A stretch of 64,000 bases of DNA from JAPWJZ01 sp964575605 (GTDB taxonomy: Bacteria > Pseudomonadota > Alphaproteobacteria > Micavibrionales > UBA2020): positions 10,501-74,500 of the forward strand of contig CAZNRN010000019.1 in the NCBI GenBank assembly GCA_964575605.1, given 5' to 3'. This document shows, piece after piece, positions 17,071 to 25,526 of the stretch. Positions within the stretch are counted from its first letter, which is position 1. Every line of letters starts with the position of its first letter. The notes under the pieces were generated by a model. That model did not search any database, was not told the origin of the DNA, and worked only from the letters and a program-made list of their open reading frames with translations. The translations under genes were made by a program, and so were the position numbers.

Positions 17071-17996
17071 CCTCCAAATCTTCGGCGGCGGAGCCGCGCA
17101 TAACTCCCGAACTTGTCCTGCATGCCTACCGCATGGGCGTCTTCCCGATGGCCGATGCGCGCCATGCTGCGGAAATAAAATGGTACGAACCGAAATTGCG
17201 GGGCGTCCTTTCGCTGGAAAGGCTGCATGTGCCGCGCCGCCTGGTGCGGCGTATCCGGCAGCGGCCTTACCGGATTACTTTCGACAAGGCTTTCGAGGCT
17301 GTTATCCGCGGCTGCGCCGATACGCGGCCCGATACATGGATCAACGATGAAATCATCGCGCTATACACCACGCTGCACAAACAGGGCTCTGCGCATAGCG
17401 TCGAGGCCTGGGATGGCGACGTGCTGGCGGGCGGCGTCTATGGCATTTCACTCGGCGCGGCCTTCTTCGGCGAGAGCATGTTTTCGGTGCGCACCGACGC
17501 CAGCAAGGTTGCACTGGTGCATCTCTGCGCAAGGCTGAAGGCGCTTGGCTACGAACTTTTCGATGCGCAGTTCGTTAACGAACATCTCAAACAATTCGGC
17601 ATCGAGGAAATCCCACAGACGCAATACCTGAAGCGGCTTGAAAAAGCGCTGTCGCGTGAAGTGGCGTTCGAGGCTCAGTCCTCGGGCGAGGCTGCTTCTT
17701 CGCCGCCCTCGAAAGAACCCGGCAGGGCGTCGAGCGCAGGCACGGTGCGGGGCGCATCGATTGCAGCAGGCGTTCCGGCTGCAGCGGGGGCAGGCGCAGG
17801 AACGGGCTTTTTCTCTTCCGGTGCGGGCGTTGCGGCCGCAGGCTTGATGTCTGCTTCTGTGACCGCAGGCGCGACGGGCGGCTTGGCCGCAGCTGCGCTT
17901 TCCGGCGTATGCGCGGGCGCGGTTTCGGACGAGAATGTTTCTTCCGACTTGGCCGAGGTCGAGGCGTTCTTGCACTCGATCACCCAGACGTCATAG
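17067..17996 (+). CDS. aat: Leucyl/phenylalanyl-tRNA-protein transferase with ~100-residue extension
   Basis: 309 aa. Aat attaches Leu or Phe to N-terminal Arg/Lys residues, making N-degrons for ClpS/ClpAP. The core matches the family: ELVLHAYRMGVFPMAD, KWYEPKLRGVL, TWINDEIIALYTTLH, HSVEAWDGDVLAGGVYGISLG, FFGESMFSV and DAQFVNEHLKQFGIEEIP. Aat is usually 200-240 aa, and here the core ends near residue 205. The rest is an Ala/Gly/Ser-rich extension encoded antisense to the 3' part of the DUF2155 gene, over 322 bp. The stop lies opposite the DUF2155 segment YDVWVI. Whether the tail is functional is open. Confidence 0.88.
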   Translation: MTSKSSAAEPRITPELVLHAYRMGVFPMADARHAAEIKWYEPKLRGVLSLERLHVPRRLVRRIRQRPYRITFDKAFEAVIRGCADTRPDTWINDEIIALYTTLHKQGSAHSVEAWDGDVLAGGVYGISLGAAFFGESMFSVRTDASKVALVHLCARLKALGYELFDAQFVNEHLKQFGIEEIPQTQYLKRLEKALSREVAFEAQSSGEAASSPPSKEPGRASSAGTVRGASIAAGVPAAAGAGAGTGFFSSGAGVAAAGLMSASVTAGATGGLAAAALSGVCAGAVSDENVSSDLAEVEAFLHSITQTS

Positions 17997-18352
17997 ACCG
18001 GATGGTCCATGGCGGAAAGCGACGGGTTGGATGCGAACATCCAGCCGCTGAAAATCCAGGTTGAGGCGTCTTCCGAAGGCTTGCGCTCCCAGACCTGCAA
18101 AAAAGCAGCTGATTCAGGTTTGTCGAGCGGCGAGGACCGGCGGCAGGCGCGCACCTTGATGAACAGCGAATTGCCGAATTTTACCGTCTTGTCGACGGGG
18201 ATATCAAAGGTATGCGTGCGCGCCGAAAGCTTGTCGACCGTGCGCAGCACGACCGTCTGTGTGTCTTCCATGGTGCGTTCCTGCGCCCGCGCCGGCAGGG
18301 GCATCATCAGGCACAGCAGCAGGGCGAAGTGGATAAAGGAGGCAAAGCGCAT
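17675..18352 (-). CDS. Secreted DUF2155-family protein
   Basis: 225 aa. Signal peptide to about PARA-Q (residue 23). The DUF2155 core spans residues about 28-125: VVLRTVDKLSARTHTFDIPVDKTVKFGNS, VRACRRSSP, WIFSGWMFASNPSLSAMDHPVYDVWVIEC. The remaining ~100 residues are a Pro/Ala/Glu-rich, probably disordered tail, and this tail plus the end of the core is antisense to the aat extension. Third gene of the NDUFA12-mlaD-DUF2155 transcript; its ATG shares one base with the mlaD stop. Function unknown; the cluster is typical of alphaproteobacteria. Confidence 0.85.
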   Translation of the reverse strand: MRFASFIHFALLLCLMMPLPARAQERTMEDTQTVVLRTVDKLSARTHTFDIPVDKTVKFGNSLFIKVRACRRSSPLDKPESAAFLQVWERKPSEDASTWIFSGWMFASNPSLSAMDHPVYDVWVIECKNASTSAKSEETFSSETAPAHTPESAAAAKPPVAPAVTEADIKPAAATPAPEEKKPVPAPAPAAAGTPAAIDAPRTVPALDALPGSFEGGEEAASPED

Positions 18353-18879
18353 CAGGGCGTCGCCTGCTCATCCGGCGCTGGGGCAGGGGCGGGCGCTTTT
18401 TCAGGCGTCGCAGGCTCTTCGTCCTTGTCGCTGTCTTTATTCGACATGCTGAAGATAAAGCGGCCGAGCAGCTGTTCGAGGCTGACCGAGGATTGCGTCA
18501 GCGTGATTTCGTCGCGGGATTTCAGGAATTCTTCCTCGTTGCCGGGCTGCAGCGAGAGGTATTTGCCGTCAAGCAGGCCCGCGCTGGTAATAGCGGCCGA
18601 GGTATCGGTCGGCAGTTTCACCGAATTGTCGATGGTCATGTGGACAATGGCGCGGAAGGATTCGGGGTCCAGCTCGAAGCCAAGGATCTGGCCGACCTTG
18701 ACGCCGCTGATGCGCACGGGGCTGCCGGCTTCAAGGCCGTCGATGGCATCGAAGCGCGCCTGGATTTCGTATCCCGTGGCGGGCGCGATATCGGTCGAAC
18801 GGTAGAAAAAGAACAGGAAGGCCGCTGCCACCAGCAGCACCACCGCGCCAAGGATTGTTTCGACGATATTGCGTTGCAT
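18352..18879 (-). CDS. mlaD: MlaD-family (MCE domain) lipid transport protein
   Basis: 175 aa. One N-terminal transmembrane helix, then a single MCE domain (GYEIQARFDAIDGLEAGSPVRISGVKVGQI), as in the periplasmic ring protein of the Mla phospholipid transporter. A short Pro/Ala tail ends the protein. The likely partners MlaE and MlaF are encoded about 42 kb away at 60.8-62.4 kb, so the system is split. Overlaps the DUF2155 start by one base (TGATG). Confidence 0.88.
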   Translation of the reverse strand: MQRNIVETILGAVVLLVAAAFLFFFYRSTDIAPATGYEIQARFDAIDGLEAGSPVRISGVKVGQILGFELDPESFRAIVHMTIDNSVKLPTDTSAAITSAGLLDGKYLSLQPGNEEEFLKSRDEITLTQSSVSLEQLLGRFIFSMSNKDSDKDEEPATPEKAPAPAPAPDEQATP

Positions 18880-18900
18880 TCTGATCTAAGCCCTAAGAGT

Positions 18901-19290
18901 TTATTGTGGTGGTTGCCAGGCGGTGTAGTCGCCGGTTGCAGCGTCGCGCTTGCCGCCCTTCAGCGCATGGCCGGGGGGCAGGTAGGCAGCCTCCGTGCCG
19001 GTGACGTTGGGCAGGTGCGGCTTCTGCCACTCCTTGCGGTGGCGGCTGTCGCGCGGCGGCACAACATCGGTCTGGTGATGCAGCCAGCCGTGCCATTCGG
19101 GCGGCACCAGCGACGCTTCGATCTCGTTCTTGTAAATCACCCAGCGGCGTTCGCGTCCGCCCTTGAAGCGCGGCTTGCCGCGGTAGTAGCGGTTGCCGAG
19201 ATGGTCCTGTCCCACCGTTTTGCCCTTGAGCGCGGTGTGGAGAAGCATCGAGACGTTGCTGAGGACGCTGAATATGAAAAATTTAGCCAT
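18901..19290 (-). CDS. NDUFA12-type NADH:ubiquinone oxidoreductase accessory subunit
   Basis: 129 aa. Matches the 17.2 kDa complex I accessory subunit found in mitochondria and alphaproteobacteria: VGQDHLGNRYYRGK, RRWVIYKNEIEASLVPPEWHGWLHH, YLPPGHALKGGKRDAATGDYTAWQPP. In the matching mitochondrial protein this region packs on the matrix arm. The nuo operon is not in the window. First gene of the NDUFA12-mlaD-DUF2155 operon, a conserved alphaproteobacterial order. Confidence 0.9.
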   Translation of the reverse strand: MAKFFIFSVLSNVSMLLHTALKGKTVGQDHLGNRYYRGKPRFKGGRERRWVIYKNEIEASLVPPEWHGWLHHQTDVVPPRDSRHRKEWQKPHLPNVTGTEAAYLPPGHALKGGKRDAATGDYTAWQPPQ

Positions 19291-19471
19291 GTTTGCCTGC
19301 TGTTCCGTAACATCCTAAATACGCTTAAGCCCCCTGAATGCGCAATGATTTTTTGCCCGAAAACCCCGCTTCAAATCACTCGTTGATTAGGCGATGTGCC
19401 TATGCCACAGTCTCGGGCACTTACTCCAACCGCCTTGTAAAAATTTTCCTGAATTTACAGCAGGTTAAGAA

Positions 19472-22027
19472 ATGCGCCTGAACCGCCTGCAGACAACCGC
19501 CGATCAGGGCCCCTACGAGGGCCTGAACTGGCGCGTGCACAAGGGCGAAGACTGGATTGAATACACCGTCCCCGCCAGCTGGGGCGCGGCCGCGGCTGAG
19601 CTGTTGATTGAAAAGGTTTTTTACAAAGGCGCACTGCCCGCCCTGACCCGTCCGGTGGCGGAGGAGGGCGTTCCCGCCTGGCTTTGCCGCCGCGAGGCGG
19701 ACAGCGACCTCGACGGCATTTCCGCCGAATCGCGTTACCGGTACGAGCGCGATTTTCGCGACGTGCTCGCCCGCGTCGCGGGTGGCCTCTGCTATCAGGC
19801 CTGGCAGGCGGGGCTTTTCGATGGCGAAGATGACGCCGCCGTTTTCTTCGACGAATGCCGCCGCCTGATCGCCACGCAGATGATGATGCCCGAGCCGCAG
19901 CTGCTGGCGGTCGCAGGCCTCGACTGGGCTTACGGGCTGCAGGCATCTTACGTCCCCGCCGCCAATATCGCGGGCTTTGCCGAAGACATGCCGGTATCCG
20001 CTGGCGTTGCCGCCATGGTGGCCGAAGACGATGCGCGCGCGGACATCCTGAAACGCATTTCCATCCTGGGTGCTCGTTTTGCGCTTGATAACGCGAAGGC
20101 CTCGGTCGTGCTGCCGGTCGAAAACCTGAACAGCCCGGGCTTTGCCGAGCAAAAACTACGCAGCGACGTCGATGATATTTCCCGCGCACTGGGCGCGATG
20201 ACGCTGCGTCAGGCGCTGCATGGTGTCATGGATGCCTGCGACCGCGGCAACCGCCGCGGGTTTGATCCCGTTTACAACCGCGAACTTTACCTGGCCATGG
20301 AGGCCGCCCGCGCGGCGGGTGTGGCCGAAGCCGCGATCCGCATGGCGGTGTCGCGCGCCGAACAGGGCTTCGAGGATATCGACCTGCCGCGTACACAGGA
20401 AGATTTGTCGCCCGCACCGCTCGCCGCCGTGCTGTCGCTGCCCGACGAATTCATCGAACGCGCGCTGACCGGCCACGGGTACCTGCTGGGCGGGCAGCGG
20501 CATTACCCCGCCGATAAACTCTGGGATAAAATCACAGCCGCCATCTGGGCCTCGGGCGAGCCGGGGCTGTTCTTCCGCAACAGCGCGACCGGTTTTGCCG
20601 GCATGCAGGGGCCCGCCCTTGAAACCGGTTACGTATTCCTGCCTGATACCGCCGCCCCCGGTGCGGTCATTAATCTGCCCGCCTTCCAGAAGGGCGATAG
20701 CGTTGTCGATGCCGCGCTGCTGTCGCATGCCGTGCGCATCACCTGCGTCGCGCTGGAGGCCGCCTTCGACATCGCCACCGTGCCCGCAAAAGCAAAAGCC
20801 TACCGCCCGCTCAATATCGGCATGACAGGTTTTGCAGCGCTGCTGATGGGCGCAGCGCTGCCCTATGACAGCGACGCGGGGCGCGCAACAGCGGGGCTCG
20901 TGGCGGGGCTCGTCTCGGCGGCGGCACAGCAGGCTTCGGCCGATATCGCAGGTTCTGTCGGAGCCTATGATATGTACCGCCTGCTTGAAAAAGACCATCT
21001 GCAGGCCGTGAAGGATAAAATCACCGCGCTCAATGGCGCCGCCGCCATGCACAAGGGCATGACACGCCGCCCCGTGCAGATGAAGGCAGGCCTCTGCCCT
21101 GATGGGGCGCTGGTCACGGCAGTGCGCGACGGCTGGGACGCGGCCTATGCCGCCGGACGCGAACACGGTTACCGCCATGCGCACCTGACGGCGGTCGGCA
21201 CCTCGCTTGAAACACAGCACCTGCTGGGCGCGCAGACGCGGGATATCGCGCCGGAGGCAAGCCTCGTGCGGTTCGAGGGCTATTACGGCGATATCTCGCG
21301 GGATGCCATGTACGGCAAGAAAATAAACCCGATGGCGGCGCGCGCCTTGAAAAAGCTCGGCTATGGCGTGCAGCAGGAAGAAGATATCCATTTCTACGCC
21401 GCGGGCCACGGCACGCTGCTTGATGCGCCTGCCATCAATCACGCGTCCTTGCGCCAGAAAGGCTTCCACCAGGCGGCGCTGGACGCGCTCGAGGCCGCGC
21501 TGCATTCGGCGCAGCATATCCGCTACGCCTTCAACAAATGGACGCTGGGGGCGGATTTCTGCCGCCATATGCTGGGCTTCACGGCCGAGGCAATCGAGGA
21601 CGCTAATTTCGACATGCTGACCGCGTTGGGTTTCAGCGAAGACGATATCGACGCCGCCAACCTTTACTGCTGCGGCGCGATGACGCTGCAGGGCGCGCCG
21701 CACCTGAAAGAACAGCATTTACCTGTCTTCGACTGCATGCCAGGCGCCTTTTCGGTCCGCAGCGTGACGCCGCAGGCGCAATTGCTGATGCAGGCAGGCA
21801 TCGAAGCTTTCCTGTCGGGCGCTGTCGCCCATACGGTCGAACTGCCGCATCATGCGGGGATCGAGGATGTGGCGAAACTGTCGCTGCAGGCCTGGGAATA
21901 TGGTGTGAAAAGCTTCCGGCTCTATCGCGACGGCTGCTCGTTGCTCTACCCGGTTTTCGCGCCGCCGCAAAAAGCCGCCCCGCGCGAGGTTCCGGCAATG
22001 CCCGAGCTTCTCAGGGCTCTTCCCTGA
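19472..22027 (+). CDS. Class II (B12-type) ribonucleotide reductase homologue lacking catalytic cysteines
   Basis: 851 aa. Collinear with NrdJ: VPASWGAAAAELLIEKVF and PVAEEGVPAWLCRR at the N-terminus, GLDWAYGLQASY near residue 150, NIGMTGFAALLMG and PYDSDAGRA in the barrel, FNKWTLGADFCRHMLG, ANLYCCGAMTLQGAPHLKEQH and WEYGVKSFRLYRDG near the end. The active-site motif N-P-C-S-E is GPALE at residues 380-384, so the thiyl-radical Cys is Ala382. The second redox Cys (family T-A-C-N-L) is Ala395, and the ACFI cysteine near residue 180 is absent. It also lacks the long C-terminal region with the CxxC/TSCPD part. Likely a non-catalytic paralogue. Intact frame and neighbour-like codon use argue against recent decay. 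Confidence 0.85.
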   Translation: MRLNRLQTTADQGPYEGLNWRVHKGEDWIEYTVPASWGAAAAELLIEKVFYKGALPALTRPVAEEGVPAWLCRREADSDLDGISAESRYRYERDFRDVLARVAGGLCYQAWQAGLFDGEDDAAVFFDECRRLIATQMMMPEPQLLAVAGLDWAYGLQASYVPAANIAGFAEDMPVSAGVAAMVAEDDARADILKRISILGARFALDNAKASVVLPVENLNSPGFAEQKLRSDVDDISRALGAMTLRQALHGVMDACDRGNRRGFDPVYNRELYLAMEAARAAGVAEAAIRMAVSRAEQGFEDIDLPRTQEDLSPAPLAAVLSLPDEFIERALTGHGYLLGGQRHYPADKLWDKITAAIWASGEPGLFFRNSATGFAGMQGPALETGYVFLPDTAAPGAVINLPAFQKGDSVVDAALLSHAVRITCVALEAAFDIATVPAKAKAYRPLNIGMTGFAALLMGAALPYDSDAGRATAGLVAGLVSAAAQQASADIAGSVGAYDMYRLLEKDHLQAVKDKITALNGAAAMHKGMTRRPVQMKAGLCPDGALVTAVRDGWDAAYAAGREHGYRHAHLTAVGTSLETQHLLGAQTRDIAPEASLVRFEGYYGDISRDAMYGKKINPMAARALKKLGYGVQQEEDIHFYAAGHGTLLDAPAINHASLRQKGFHQAALDALEAALHSAQHIRYAFNKWTLGADFCRHMLGFTAEAIEDANFDMLTALGFSEDDIDAANLYCCGAMTLQGAPHLKEQHLPVFDCMPGAFSVRSVTPQAQLLMQAGIEAFLSGAVAHTVELPHHAGIEDVAKLSLQAWEYGVKSFRLYRDGCSLLYPVFAPPQKAAPREVPAMPELLRALP

Positions 22028-22538
22028 CCCTGGGTTTTTTCCATTTCGGCACGGGGCCGGGCTGCATTGATAACTGTAACGGTGCGCCTACTGTGATGCG
22101 TTCCGCCGTGCCCTTGACGAAAGCATCGGTCAGCTTGCTGTTTTTTGCAGCGATGAAGGCTTCCGCCACCGCCTCGTCGCCCGACATCGCGGCCAGCTGC
22201 ATCGGCGTCTGGCCTTTGTCATTCTTGTGATCCATATCCGCGCCTTTTTTCAGCAGCAGGCGTGCAACATTGGCGTTCTTGTGGTACACGGCCCAGTGCA
22301 GCGGCGTGTCGCCGCCCACATCCCTGTGCCGGATATTCGCGCCCCGCCGCAGCAGCACCAGCACGTTTTTCACGTCGCTGACGGTGGCAAGCGTAAGCGA
22401 GGTGCGTTCGAGATCGTCTTGCGCATGGATATCATGCCCTCCCGCCGCCAGCCTGAAAATCTCGCGGTGGCTGCCGCTGATGCGCGCATAGAACATCAAG
22501 GCGTTATCGCCGTCGCCGGGCACTGGTTTTTCGCTCAT
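22011..22538 (-). CDS. Ankyrin-repeat protein, fourth gene of ankyrin operon
   Basis: 175 aa, cytoplasmic by sequence (no signal peptide). About four ankyrin repeats; clearest are RDVGGDTPLHWAVYHKNANVARLLLKKGAD and NDKGQTPMQLAAMSG. The tail is TVGAPLQLSMQPGPVPKWKKP, the most diverged member of the shared Leu-Lys-Pro tail set. Its ATG overlaps the stop of the preceding ankyrin gene (ATGA). Its 3' end overlaps the 3' end of the RNR-like gene by 17 bp. Partner unknown. Confidence 0.83.
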   Translation of the reverse strand: MSEKPVPGDGDNALMFYARISGSHREIFRLAAGGHDIHAQDDLERTSLTLATVSDVKNVLVLLRRGANIRHRDVGGDTPLHWAVYHKNANVARLLLKKGADMDHKNDKGQTPMQLAAMSGDEAVAEAFIAAKNSKLTDAFVKGTAERITVGAPLQLSMQPGPVPKWKKPRVREEP

Positions 22539-23125
22539 GGCGACCCCGGCTTTTTCAGGCGTAGCGGGGAGCGGATATGTATGTTTTCCAGCAGGCCGCT
22601 GTCGAAAGTCGTATCGGGCGCGTTGTCGATATAGCGCTCGAGCAGGCAGGTGATTTTATGCAGGCGGTTGACCATTTCCTGTTCCTGGTCGGTGGCGCCT
22701 TCCGACTGCGCGGCGTTCTCCAGCATCTTGTAGGCGTAATCGTGGTTCTCTTGCGCCTGCTGCAGCGGGGTTATGCCGCGCAGGCAGGTAATTTTCACAA
22801 TCGCGCCTTTTTCAACCAGCGTCTGCACGTTCTCGACATTGCCGCGCATCACGGCGACATGCAGTGGCGTACGCCCGTCCTTGTCGCGCGCGTGCAGAGG
22901 GGCGCCTGCTTCGAGCATGGTTTTCAGGATTTGCGGGTTGTGGTGTTGCGCTGCGGCAATGACGGCATGGCCGTGTTCCTCGGTATAGGCGGCGGGATCT
23001 GCCCATTTGTCGAGCAGCGAGACGACCTCGTCATGGTCGCCCGCGTTGATCGCCTCGATCAGCTGAACGCCGAGCAGGTTGCGGCCGTTATGGGGCTGCG
23101 CGGTACCGTCGAAATCATCCTTCAT
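22535..23125 (-). CDS. Ankyrin-repeat protein, third gene of ankyrin operon
   Basis: 196 aa, no signal peptide. Three to four ankyrin repeats in residues about 15-135, with DKDGRTPLHVAVMRGNVENVQTLVEKGA the most canonical. A helical region follows, rich in Glu/Gln (NAAQSEGATDQEQEMVNRLHK), and the protein ends in the tail IHIRSPLRLKKPGSP. Coupled to both flanking ankyrin genes by 4-nt overlaps. Confidence 0.84.
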   Translation of the reverse strand: MKDDFDGTAQPHNGRNLLGVQLIEAINAGDHDEVVSLLDKWADPAAYTEEHGHAVIAAAQHHNPQILKTMLEAGAPLHARDKDGRTPLHVAVMRGNVENVQTLVEKGAIVKITCLRGITPLQQAQENHDYAYKMLENAAQSEGATDQEQEMVNRLHKITCLLERYIDNAPDTTFDSGLLENIHIRSPLRLKKPGSP

Positions 23126-24426
23126 GACGCGGGCGCCTTTGACTTGAGTTTGAAGGGCTTGTTGCGCACCGCCATGGTTTGCGACAGCTCGCCCGACAGC
23201 GCGTCTGTATCCTTGCCGGTAAGATCCGTCAGGAATAATTTGAGTTTTTGCCAGGCGGCCAGTTCCGCAGCCGCGGCTTCTTCGGTGATGCGGCGTTTTT
23301 CCTTGCGCGCGGCGATGCTGTCCGTTTCGCTCTCAAAAATGGCCTCGAGCAGGCCGAGCGGGGTCTGGCGTTCCTTGTTCACCTGCAGCAGGCTCGCGCC
23401 TTTTGACACGGCTTCCTCGACCATATCCTGCCGTCCGTATAGCACCGCGAAGTGCAGCATGCAATTCCCGTCCTTGGTCGCGGCCGTGATAGGGACGCCC
23501 TTTTCGAGCAGCCGGTCGAAGGCGCTGCGATTCTTCAGCACCGATGCCAGCGGCAGGGCAGAGTCTGCCGCGTCGCCGGCTGCAGTATAGGAAGGATGGC
23601 TGATGATCGAGAGCGCCAGGGCTTCGCGTTCGGCGACCTTTTTCTGGAGGCTCTCGCGCTCGTAATACTCGCAGATTTTTTCCTGCTTCATGGCCGACAG
23701 TGTTGCCTTGAGCGCTACGGCGGCGGGGGTCTCGCCCTTGATGTCAGCCTGGTGCGGGTTCGCACCGGCCTCCAGCAGCAAGGCGGTATGCCCTGCGTTC
23801 TGGTCGCGGACGGCAAGCATAAGCGCGCTATCACCGTCGGGCGTCGTGGCCGACAGGTCTGCGCCAGCCGCAATCAGGTCTTTCAACCCCTCCGGGTCCT
23901 TCATGCGGACGGCCAGTATGATCGCGGGAACGCCCTGCACTTTTTCGTTCGGGTCGAGCGCCAGTGCGATGGCAAGTCGCGTCCATTTGTCGGTGACGAG
24001 CTTTTTCTCTTCCTTGCGGTATTGCTCGGCTTTTTCGGCGGCGACGGCAGCCTGCCAGCCTTTGTTGATGATATCGCCCGGGGTTTCCTGTGCAGCGTTG
24101 CGGTGCGACACGTTGGCGCCGTGTTGAAGCAGCAGGCGCAGGTTTTGCGCCTGGAAGGATTTGATCGCCACCTCTGCCGCGCTTTCGCCCTCGGGGTTAA
24201 CCGCGTTCGGGTCCGCGCCCGCTTGCAGCAGCAGTCCGGCCATACCGGATTTTTTCAGCTTCACCGCAAGCGTGACCAGCGGATGCCCGCCGACGGTGGC
24301 ATTGGCGTCGGCGCCGAAGTATTTCAACAGTTCTTCTGCCTGCGGCACGTTGCCGAGGCGCACGGCCCTTGCCATCGCGGTTTCGATTTCCGCCTGCGTC
24401 GGGGGCTGGTTGCCGGCGAGGTTCAT
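23122..24426 (-). CDS. Large ankyrin-repeat protein, second gene of ankyrin operon
   Basis: 434 aa, no signal peptide. Two blocks of ankyrin repeats (about residues 15-110 and 160-265, with a further block near 290-360) separated by charged helical linkers such as AAEKAEQYRKEEKKLVTDK. Typical repeats are TPDGDSALMLAVRDQNAGHTALLLEAGANP and DGNCMLHFAVLYGRQDMVEEAVSKGAS. It ends in VRNKPFKLKSKAPAS, of the shared tail type. Coupled by 4-nt overlaps upstream and downstream. Confidence 0.86.
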   Translation of the reverse strand: MNLAGNQPPTQAEIETAMARAVRLGNVPQAEELLKYFGADANATVGGHPLVTLAVKLKKSGMAGLLLQAGADPNAVNPEGESAAEVAIKSFQAQNLRLLLQHGANVSHRNAAQETPGDIINKGWQAAVAAEKAEQYRKEEKKLVTDKWTRLAIALALDPNEKVQGVPAIILAVRMKDPEGLKDLIAAGADLSATTPDGDSALMLAVRDQNAGHTALLLEAGANPHQADIKGETPAAVALKATLSAMKQEKICEYYERESLQKKVAEREALALSIISHPSYTAAGDAADSALPLASVLKNRSAFDRLLEKGVPITAATKDGNCMLHFAVLYGRQDMVEEAVSKGASLLQVNKERQTPLGLLEAIFESETDSIAARKEKRRITEEAAAAELAAWQKLKLFLTDLTGKDTDALSGELSQTMAVRNKPFKLKSKAPAS

Positions 24427-25235
24427 GCGGAAGCCCCCGGTTTCAGCGAGATGGTTTTCATCGTCCTGACGGGCTCGGCGACTGTGGCCGCGTATTTGCG
24501 GCGGCTTGCTTCGTCGATCGCCTGCCCGATATCGTGAAAGCCAAGCTCTTCGGCCAGCGCACGCGGAGTCTGGCCCTGCTTGTTTTTCAGGTCGATATTC
24601 GCGCCAAGTGCAATCAACGAAAGCGCGATATCCTCGCGGTGGTTGATCACGGCGACGGCAAGGGGCGTATTGCCTTCGTCGTCCTGCGCATCGATACCGG
24701 CGCGGGACAGGTATTCATTGCCGAGCAGGCGGTCGATCGCTTCTTTCTGGTAGACGGCGATGGCGCACATCAGGGGCGTCGTGCCGCCGCGGCCCTTTTG
24801 TGCAAGGTCTGCGCCCGCAGCCGCCAGCGCATCAAGCACCTCGATCTGCCCGTATTGTGCGGTATAGAAGACAGCAGGGTTGCCGTGCATATCCTGGCCC
24901 GAGTAATCACGCCCCGGTTTGATAAGCTTTTTGCACAGCGCTTCGTCGGCATGGTCGAACAGCGCGGTATGCAGCGCCGTCTTGTTGAAATTATTGGTGA
25001 GCGAGGCATCCGCCCCCTTGGACAGCAGGAAGGAAACCATGTCCGACTGGTTTTCCCGCGCCGCGCCGATGAGGGCCGTGTCGCCGTTTGTGTCGCGACC
25101 GTTAATCGAAGCGCCTTCCTTCAAATGCTTTTTGACGGCGTCGAGGTCGCCGAATTCGGCCGAGCGCACCAGCCGCACATCAAGCGTGCGCTTGATCGCT
25201 TCCCGCGTTTCCTTCAGGTGCTTGAATAATCCCAT
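24423..25235 (-). CDS. Ankyrin-repeat protein, first gene of ankyrin operon
   Basis: 270 aa from ATG 25235 (MGLFKHLKETREAI), which has GGAG about 7 nt upstream; an earlier ATG at 25274 has poorly spaced SD-like bases. About six ankyrin repeats, for example RDTNGDTALIGAARENQSDMVSFLLSKGAD and DDEGNTPLAVAVINHREDIALSLIALGAN. The C-terminus reads VRTMKTISLKPGASA, again a Leu-Lys-Pro tail. It opens the four-gene all-ankyrin operon; upstream is an AT-rich intergenic region. Confidence 0.85.
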   Translation of the reverse strand: MGLFKHLKETREAIKRTLDVRLVRSAEFGDLDAVKKHLKEGASINGRDTNGDTALIGAARENQSDMVSFLLSKGADASLTNNFNKTALHTALFDHADEALCKKLIKPGRDYSGQDMHGNPAVFYTAQYGQIEVLDALAAAGADLAQKGRGGTTPLMCAIAVYQKEAIDRLLGNEYLSRAGIDAQDDEGNTPLAVAVINHREDIALSLIALGANIDLKNKQGQTPRALAEELGFHDIGQAIDEASRRKYAATVAEPVRTMKTISLKPGASA

Positions 25236-25526
25236 CACACAACTCCACACCGCCCTTTTTAAAAACCCTGCCATGTCCTTCTAAAAAGGCGCAAAAACAC
25301 TGATTTTGGGCATTGGGACATTATTATATAAAGAGAGGAGAATTGCAATAATTATGTAAATATGAATTCGAAGCGTTAAATAAGCGCGCTTTCACCTAAA
25401 AAAATCAATTATTTCATATATTTAACAATGATAGGCAAGTGTTAACCCTATTTAGGATATAATTAACATATTAATGCAATACTGGGGCTAATAGCAGAAT
25501 CACGGCTAGCAGACGGAGTCCTCACG
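25236..25526. promoter_or_regulatory. AT-rich divergent intergenic region
   Basis: About 290 bp without a gene, clearly more AT-rich than the surrounding coding DNA, between the ankyrin operon (leftward) and a small gene (rightward). On the minus strand a TATATAAT-like stretch near 25322-25330 could be a -10 for the ankyrin operon. On the plus strand a perfect TATAAT at 25458-25463 could serve the small gene. No convincing -35 box was found for either, so an activator or another sigma factor may be involved. Confidence 0.4.

Noticed and set aside
19291..19471. Possible cobalamin riboswitch before the RNR-like gene (a GCCACAG is present)
   Set aside because: No B12-box or surrounding stems recognised, and the leader is only about 180 bp.
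20156..21718. 520-aa minus-strand ORF inside the RNR-like gene
   Set aside because: The plus-strand frame matches NrdJ along its length; the antisense one is a GC-rich artefact.
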